Assembly (NCBI GenBank): GCA_035771165.1
Contig: JAWNZC010000367.1
Location: forward strand, 1,026,001 to 1,090,000
Source of the DNA: Paragorgia papillata
Lineage: Eukaryota; Cnidaria; Anthozoa; Scleralcyonacea; Coralliidae
Length of the DNA stretch: 64,000 nt
Reading direction: 5' to 3'
Shown here: one piece after another, positions 22,301 to 30,164 of the stretch
Layout of the letters: each line of letters begins with the position of its first letter
How positions within the stretch are numbered: the first letter of the stretch is position 1
The notes under the pieces: model-generated
What the model saw: only the letters and a program-made list of their open reading frames with translations
Told to the model about the DNA's origin: nothing
Database searches by the model: none
Position numbers and translations under genes: made by a program

Positions 22301-25300
22301 CTCTCACCATGGTAGCATTAATTTGCATCTCCAGCGTGCAATTAATGATTTAATTTAATGCACTCCTCTCAACCAATCAGAATGCAGTAATTTTGTCATG
22401 GATATTATAAGATTCGAAATGCTGTAGGTGAACCTATAGTTCGTCACTTCTCATGCTCACTCAAACAGATTTATAGCGCAACTTACCTTTCGTATTGCCA
22501 CAGACGTAGAGTATCCAGGAGGTACCGTTATACCTTCATCGTATGGGAAAGGAATTTGTTTGGGATTGTGAATAACAATCTTTAATCCTGCTTCGTCTAC
22601 CAATTCATTTATGTACTCCGACTGCTCGATATTGAAATCCATAGATAGCCCTAATGAAAGTAATTAATATAAATAAGTAATATATATAAATTTCTAAAAG
22701 TCATTAATAATTCATGAGGAAAACTCAAAAGAAATTAAGGTTTAATCAATGTCTGTTTACCTCGGTACAGAACTGATATCAGTGTCTGTAAATGTGATAC
22801 AGAGCTATGTTTCTAATTTATATTTAAAATTTGCATAATTTAGAGAATGAGTGCAATCCAGCATTTTATCTTTTATTTCTGCTGCACGAAGAAGCTTCCA
22901 AACAGTCTTTTATCAAATTTTAATGCGCTGATCTTAATTCTTAATGGCCAAGCTTTCCACAAACGTCAATGAACATTCATCTAATACCTTTTGAAATCTC
23001 TTCGGGACAGACAGACAAACAAACTGATAGACAAACACAGTCAAAAATATAACTAGAGCTAGAGGTAAAAATGTATTCGATAGACACTTGCACGTTTCTA
23101 ATTTACTGCAATTTAAAGCAAGATGGCTGTTGTACTTTTTATCATCAGCCTTTGCGAATTCAAATAAGTTTTGGGAAAACTGTCAAAACAATTGATATAT
23201 AGAGTTGGGTAATGCATTGACAGCAAACTTTGAAGCCATCGGAAATGAATTGGGAATGCTAGCTAGCCCTGTTACCGGGATGCCTTAAATTGTTTTTCTA
23301 TATACGCCCTCTAAATTCACTAGTGCAGGTTTGCAGTCTGAGTACTCTCTAATTTCGTAATGTTAAAATTGGTGTGTATAGATGTGGTCATGTGGTTTGC
23401 GAGCTTGGTGTAATGTACTAGTGTAACAGATGTTCGCGTCAAGCTTATATATTCCAAAAATATTTTTCTGAGCTCTTGACAGGGATTACCCGGCGAGCAG
23501 AGCCTCCTGTATCCTTTCCTTCGCCTCGCAAGGATACAGGAGGCTCTGCTCGCAGGGTAGACAGGGATCGAACCTGCAACCTTTAATAACGATCCATGAC
23601 AGTACTTTTTTTTTTTTAATCAAACATACCATAATTTGGTCCTGGCATACTGGTACGAAGTATTCTAACGGAATGTCCAGTCTGATTAGCCCCAGGATTA
23701 AAGGTATAGCAATTCCCAAACCTCCAGTTCCATGATGGAGTCCAAAATTGTGCTAAATACCTAAGGTTTAAATACACAAGATATTAGTAGTATTTGTATT
23801 ATTTAAACCTATTTATTAGTAGTATTTTTATTATTTAAACCTATTTGGAAACGGTGCGCTTACTATAGGCTACTGATTTCCGTGAGGCCGTTTTTCCACA
23901 CAGTAATTATATACAAAAATATCAAGGTAATCAACTAAAATTACAATTGAGAATAGCCTTAAATTGGCCGATTGGTATATCCGCGTTTTTGACCGGTTTT
24001 TATAAATTATTAAAGATCTTTACAGCGGAATAACTTATTCTCTTTTTTGTAAAATTAGTTCTTGGTTTTTGAAGTAAATAATCGTTTACAATAGTTTAAT
24101 TCGATATCACTTAGATTATTGCACTGTAATTTGGGAGAACATTGACCTTACCTGAAAAAGAAATCCGCAAATGTTTCAGAATAGAGTGACAAGAATAGTT
24201 TGCATGCTGATAATAGAGGTAGTTTATTGCTTCTATTGGGTTGAAACATGCACAAAAAAGAGCAACGCTCAAGGCAATATTAATAAGAAACGAGTCGACC
24301 GTGCACCTAAATGCTTTTCTGCATGATCAATTTGCTACATACTTAGCAAGCAATACATGCAAGATCTGAGAGGCTCTTCTTAAAATTACATAGGCCTCGC
24401 TTCAACACCGAATATTTAAAGGAACTGTAGTCAAAAAAGTAAACTACTTTTGAATAAATGTCATTTAAATGTCATGTTTGGAATTGTTGGTAGTTTTACG
24501 GTATCTATGATTAATTCTTTGAAAGTTTTCTTAGTTTATAAATGACGTGAGCCAACAGCTTGTTGTTATTGCTCGATCTGATGAGTCAACAGGCCGAAAG
24601 CTTAGCAAATAAATATTTTACGTGGTGTTTCCACAAAACTTATCTATATTTTACAATACCTGTTCTCGTACTCAAGAAATGACGTTATCATTCTCGTATT
24701 TTATGCCGCCATTTTGAATTTTCAATGTTGACGCAACATTCTCAATTTTGACGATATGACGTCACATATTGAAAATAAAATTCCGCCGTATATCAAAATT
24801 GAGCCGCTCTACAAAGTCAGAATGATAACGTCATTCCTCAAATACGAGAGCGGATATCGTAAAGCTATTAACATTTTAAAACATTAAGGGACTTTTATTT
24901 AAAATACTTCATTTTTTGATTGAAGTTCCCTCTGAATATATATTTGAATATTAAAAAAAACAAAACTAGATTATTGAGGAGTCCCTGGAAGTCACAAAGA
25001 TGACACATTAAGCAACTGTGAAAACAGGCTTCTAAGTGCAGCACCGCAAACAAAACCGACTAACAAACGAACTAGGAAGTGTAAATCTGGCCGTTTTGAT
25101 GCCATGCTAAAACGCTTTCTCGTCCTTCATATGTTCTACTTACCCATTCTTGCAATTTAGGCCCATCCACGAGCATTTCAAAAACAACTTTTTATACTGA
25201 TGCCCAACTTCCATCAATTCCTCTTCACTGTAGTCGGCCGCCTTTATGGCCACTAACTCTTGTAGAATAACACCCTCGTCAAAATCAACATCATTCAGGG

Positions 25301-28300
25301 AATTTTCTTCATCGTCTATGTCCGAGTTTATAGACGCACCTTTTCTGAGGGATGCAGTTTGCTTGTTAAACGATTTATCAAAGTCTGAAGTTCCCATTTT
25401 GCTTCGATTTACGAAACTTTTCAAAAATCCACCGATTTCAGGAATCTTTCGTAGCTTTGATTTGCGGAACTGGTTGAGATTGCAGACCGTTACAGATGGA
25501 AAGTCGATATTCTGGAGAACAAACGCAATATTAAGCATCCTTAGCTACTTTTACACAGGCTTTTACATAATGGAGGACCCGACATTTTCACAGAAGTTTA
25601 ATATCTAGCAGGGGACGAATAAATAAATAAATAAATAAATAAATAGAACTAACTAACTAACTAACTAACAAACTGGCTAGTAATAAATATAAGCTTAGAT
25701 CTGATGCCTTGAACTTTGTCAATGACTTCGCCCAACACATGTAAATGAAAATTATGAAATCTTAAGAGAACAATGACACGAGAACATATTACCAAAATAT
25801 CTTTGATCTTTCATGTTAGCTTTGAGCTATATTACCTGCGTGACAATATAAGTGCATCTTCCTAAAATATTGTTGCAACTGATTTCCTTAGCTTGACTAA
25901 TTCGTTTGATCAAATTTGTTGGAAACTTCCTGTTATTATAAAATGTTTGCGGATACAACCTGAAGTCCTGAGCAACACACGACGAAAGCTCAGCAGAATA
26001 AATATATTTTACATGGTTGTATCCGCAAACATTTTATTTGATTATAACATTCTTCACCATGCAAAGCAGTTATGACACTACTAACTTCCTGTTGTTTTGA
26101 ATTTAATTGGTTTTTGAACAACCAAAAGGAAATATGATTATCGGCTGTCAAACCCTAATCAAATTCAAAGCAGAAAGTTGTTCAACGAACTTTATTAAAA
26201 GAATTGGTCATGTCGATGAACCGAATTGCCACAACATTTTAGGAACGCTAATCTATCGCCACGACTATATATATATATATATGTAATATTTCATAAAGAG
26301 TGGGAGTGTTTTACCAGTCACGAGGCCGTTAACCGATTAATTGTTCTCAGGTCTTTGTAAAACATGAGCTTGTTTTCGAATGCCTTACAAACACGAGAGA
26401 ACAACGAAAATTATATATACGAGGTAATAGGCGGAGTGATTTTTGTTGTTCTCGAGTGTTTGTAACCCCTGGTAAAACACGATACACGAGTTTATGAAAT
26501 AGCTTCTCAATCGTCTATTATAGTAAAATTCGCGAGGGACTTGTTGATATTGGTCATAACAGATTATACAATACCCTGGTTGCTATGCGTGTTTTCATTG
26601 GTTGTTGGCCATGAACTATTAGAGGACAGACACATGGTCACGTCAGATCAGACTTGCTTTTTTCCTTCTTCATGCCTCAAAATCCAGCCAGAGTTTCGAT
26701 AAAAACCTTTTAAATTTTTATTGTATAAAACAAATAGATTCCATTTTTTTGTTGTCTGTTCAGTTATAGATGCACAGAAGACGTCACAACGTTTTTTGTT
26801 CTTACCACGCTGTGACGTCATCTGTGCATCTATAACTGAACAGACAACGGCAAAATGGAATCTATTTGTTAATTAGACAATTGTGTATATTAGTATGTGA
26901 TGTATCATGTTGAATTTATAATTAAGAAATGTGGTAATAAACGGATCTTTGTTTGTGCCGTTTATTATCTGATTTCTTAATGATGAATTCAGTTTGCGCG
27001 ACCTTTACCAGGTTACAAAACTCATACACATGACCAAATATTTTTCTCTGATTGGCTAATTAGCTCATGAATTGTTAATGAGTTTTATATATATATTAAT
27101 GATCCAACTCCTTATACGCATATTTTTCGACAATTAAGAATACAGCTATGACACACACGCAATGTTTTTGTGGGAGAAGGGTTCGGGGAGAAGTACTCCG
27201 AATGAAAATTGTGTTCAGCCTCATCCCAACAACTCAACGTTACGGTCTTAGTTGTCCTAGGGGTAATAATCCCCAAGTAGGACTCTAGTCTAATGTCCTA
27301 GGGGTCGTAGTTCCCCATGTTGGACTTTGCCCAAGGGGTAATGACCCCCAAGGGCATCCTACATGTCCAAGGGGTAATAGATCCCCGAGATGGACATTTC
27401 TTACTTTCGACTAATTCTTATAATTACATCAATTCGTATGAGTCTATGGGGTTGAGGGTGACCTTTGGGAGCACTTCATCCCCACAAATACGCAAAATGC
27501 GTATTCCCCATAGACGAACAGCCCTCCCCCTGAAAATTGGCCCAGATGCGTCGGTATATAGTTCAAGGCAGTCTGAGTTTTGCCATGAAGAAGATAAGAA
27601 AACTTGCACCATTCCAGTTAACAATAAACTGTTTCCACATCTCCAGATCTTTAAAAAAAAAAGTCCGCGCTAAGCTTTATATGATGGTGCGGCTTTATAA
27701 TATTTCTCGTCAGCTCGATCATTTGTTGAAAATTTAGAGTGCCTATTAGAGATTGAAGTTCTTTTAAAGTACATGACCGTTTGTTTTGAAATAGATCGAA
27801 AGCTGCCCGTAGGCGTTCAATTTTATCCGCAGGAAGACGTGCTTCCATTAGACACTGTCTAAGATAATGCATAAACTCGATTGCTGTTACTGTACCCTGT
27901 GTTTTACCAGCGGCTATTGGTATGCTAATGTTTTTTAATGTAAGCAACATGGCAGTTAAACTTTGTTGACAAATGTTATACGGTGGTAAAGGTGATGGTG
28001 GCTCAATAAGGAGAAAGTCATCAAGAATATGACACACAAACTAAATGTGACACTTATTTTGTAAGATCCCACTCAATAGCGTCAGAAAGCTGGTTGAAAA
28101 GATATGGAGCGCTCCTTAGACCGAAAGCCGTAATATTTTGTCAGAGTAATATTTACCGTTCCAAAACATGCCGAGAAGTTCATAATTGTCTGGGTGAACT
28201 GAGTCAATGTCAGTCTTAGCCAGGAAACAACCCTGTCGGAAACGTTTTATGCCTTCAAGAGTTAATGCTTGTCGTGCCCGACTTTGGAAATGAAAGACGA

Positions 28301-30113
28301 AATATCGTGCGGAACTTAGCCGAATTCATTTTTGGTACTAAACCAATTGGGGAGACTTGAAAATTAGTAAACGGTTAGAACGGAGAGAACTCTTTTTCCA
28401 AATTTGAAGTGACAATGTTTGGATGGGTAAAGGCGGTAGGCAATTTTTTTGAAAATCTAGGGGTTCGCTGTCCATCGAATCTTATTCGGGCCCCATATCT
28501 TAAATTGTCACACAATTGTGAAGCGAACTGTGGGTCCGGATGCCCAGCTAATGTGTCTTCTAGTTTAGTAGTAACTACGATAGGTGTTGGTATAAAATGT
28601 TTACGTACATTATTAGCATTTAGCTCTGTTGGAATTGCGCTGGCTATTGGATGAACGGTCTTCGTCTGTTCGCGGTCTTTGATATATAGACTGAACAATG
28701 ATATCCAGCGTGTGCGCTGTCGCAGCGGTTACAAATATGGCGGTACGTACACAGGTTTCGTTTACAGATTCCGGTCCTATTGAAGTTGCTGCAAATCTAT
28801 TTCTGACCAATTTAGAAATTTGTTTAACGCAGCTTTCCGACGAAACCTGAAGTCATACATGCACCAACCCAACCCTCTGTAGCATTGCGCAGCGTGGCGA
28901 ATAATGATAAGAACTCCTGGACTCTATTTAGGAATTCATGCGTAAAAGCACTCATGTACGTAGTGAAGGCAGTCGTTCACTGTTCGATCTCTGCGATATT
29001 CGTGCTGGGTTGGGTGGATCTCTTAACTTTAATCACAGAGTTCTCAAGCGTTAACATAACGGGCTCTTTGTCTGTTGTATAATAAATGGATTCTTCGGCA
29101 AACGTTTAGACAGTTCAAAAAACTCACCCGACTGAATTTGCTTCACGTATCTTGTGGCTGGTACATCGTCGAATGACTGTCCATATGGGAGATTGCTGTA
29201 GGCTCGAAGAATTGGTGGAGATGTGTGCAGCGTCTCGGTGGTTAGGGCGATCGTCTCTGTGCGGTTATCTGTCATAAATTCTGCGGATTGTAGCGGTTCG
29301 TTCGGGACCACTGGACCAGACGAGCTTGTCATGGCTTGAACGGCAGCGCGAGCGGCGTTGGTAGCTATCTCATTCACCGATTCTGGAATACTCCTCGCGA
29401 CGATAGACTGTATTTGGGCCAACTGGACGTCGTTCAGTAAAGGACTTTCGCTCGGAGGTGTAGATGGCGTCTCGACGCTAGTTGATGGAACATCGGCCAT
29501 GGTAGCGGTTTCGGTTGCATCGTTGTTCGTTGACGCATGTCGTTGCAATCTAGCGATCCATGTGTTTCGACGGCCATGGTCGGGTAGACCTTTTTCTGCG
29601 CATCGTTGAGGAAGGTCACGGATCGAGGGCTGACTATCGTTGTTGGTGCCGGCAGCGTTTGGCGCAGCTCCTTGTCGTGCACTTTTTGACGTCGAACGAG
29701 AGGCATATCCTCACGGAAGCGTTTTCAAAATAATTTGTTCGCTTTGCCAAGCTTACACGTAGCTTATTGTGTAAAGCTCTTGATCACAATGGTTCATATG
29801 GTGCGTGTTGAAGTCTTTATAAGGACGGCTAGGTGAAATTTGATTGGCAGATTTTCCCGCGAAACAGAGGAAATACCGTTTCCATTGGTTAGACTATTCA
29901 TTGCCTTGTTTTCTGCACGGGCGGAGTCATGCTGGTTGGAAAGACTGACCTTTATACCCGTCTGGGGTTTATTTGAGTTGTTGACAGCTGAGAAATTGAT
30001 CTTTGTCCGGACCCCTACCGATTTACAAGGTCTTTACGCAGTTTTACATTTTGCTTAGACGTTTTTGTCTCATTAACTTAAATTTATATTTGCTATAGGC
30101 TTATATAAATTGG

Positions 30114-30164
<51 letters not shown>

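Noticed and set aside
23486..23719. 77-codon - strand frame overlapping channel exon 3
   Set aside because: The correct frame of that exon gives FGNCYTFNPG and fits both splice phases; this one is shifted.
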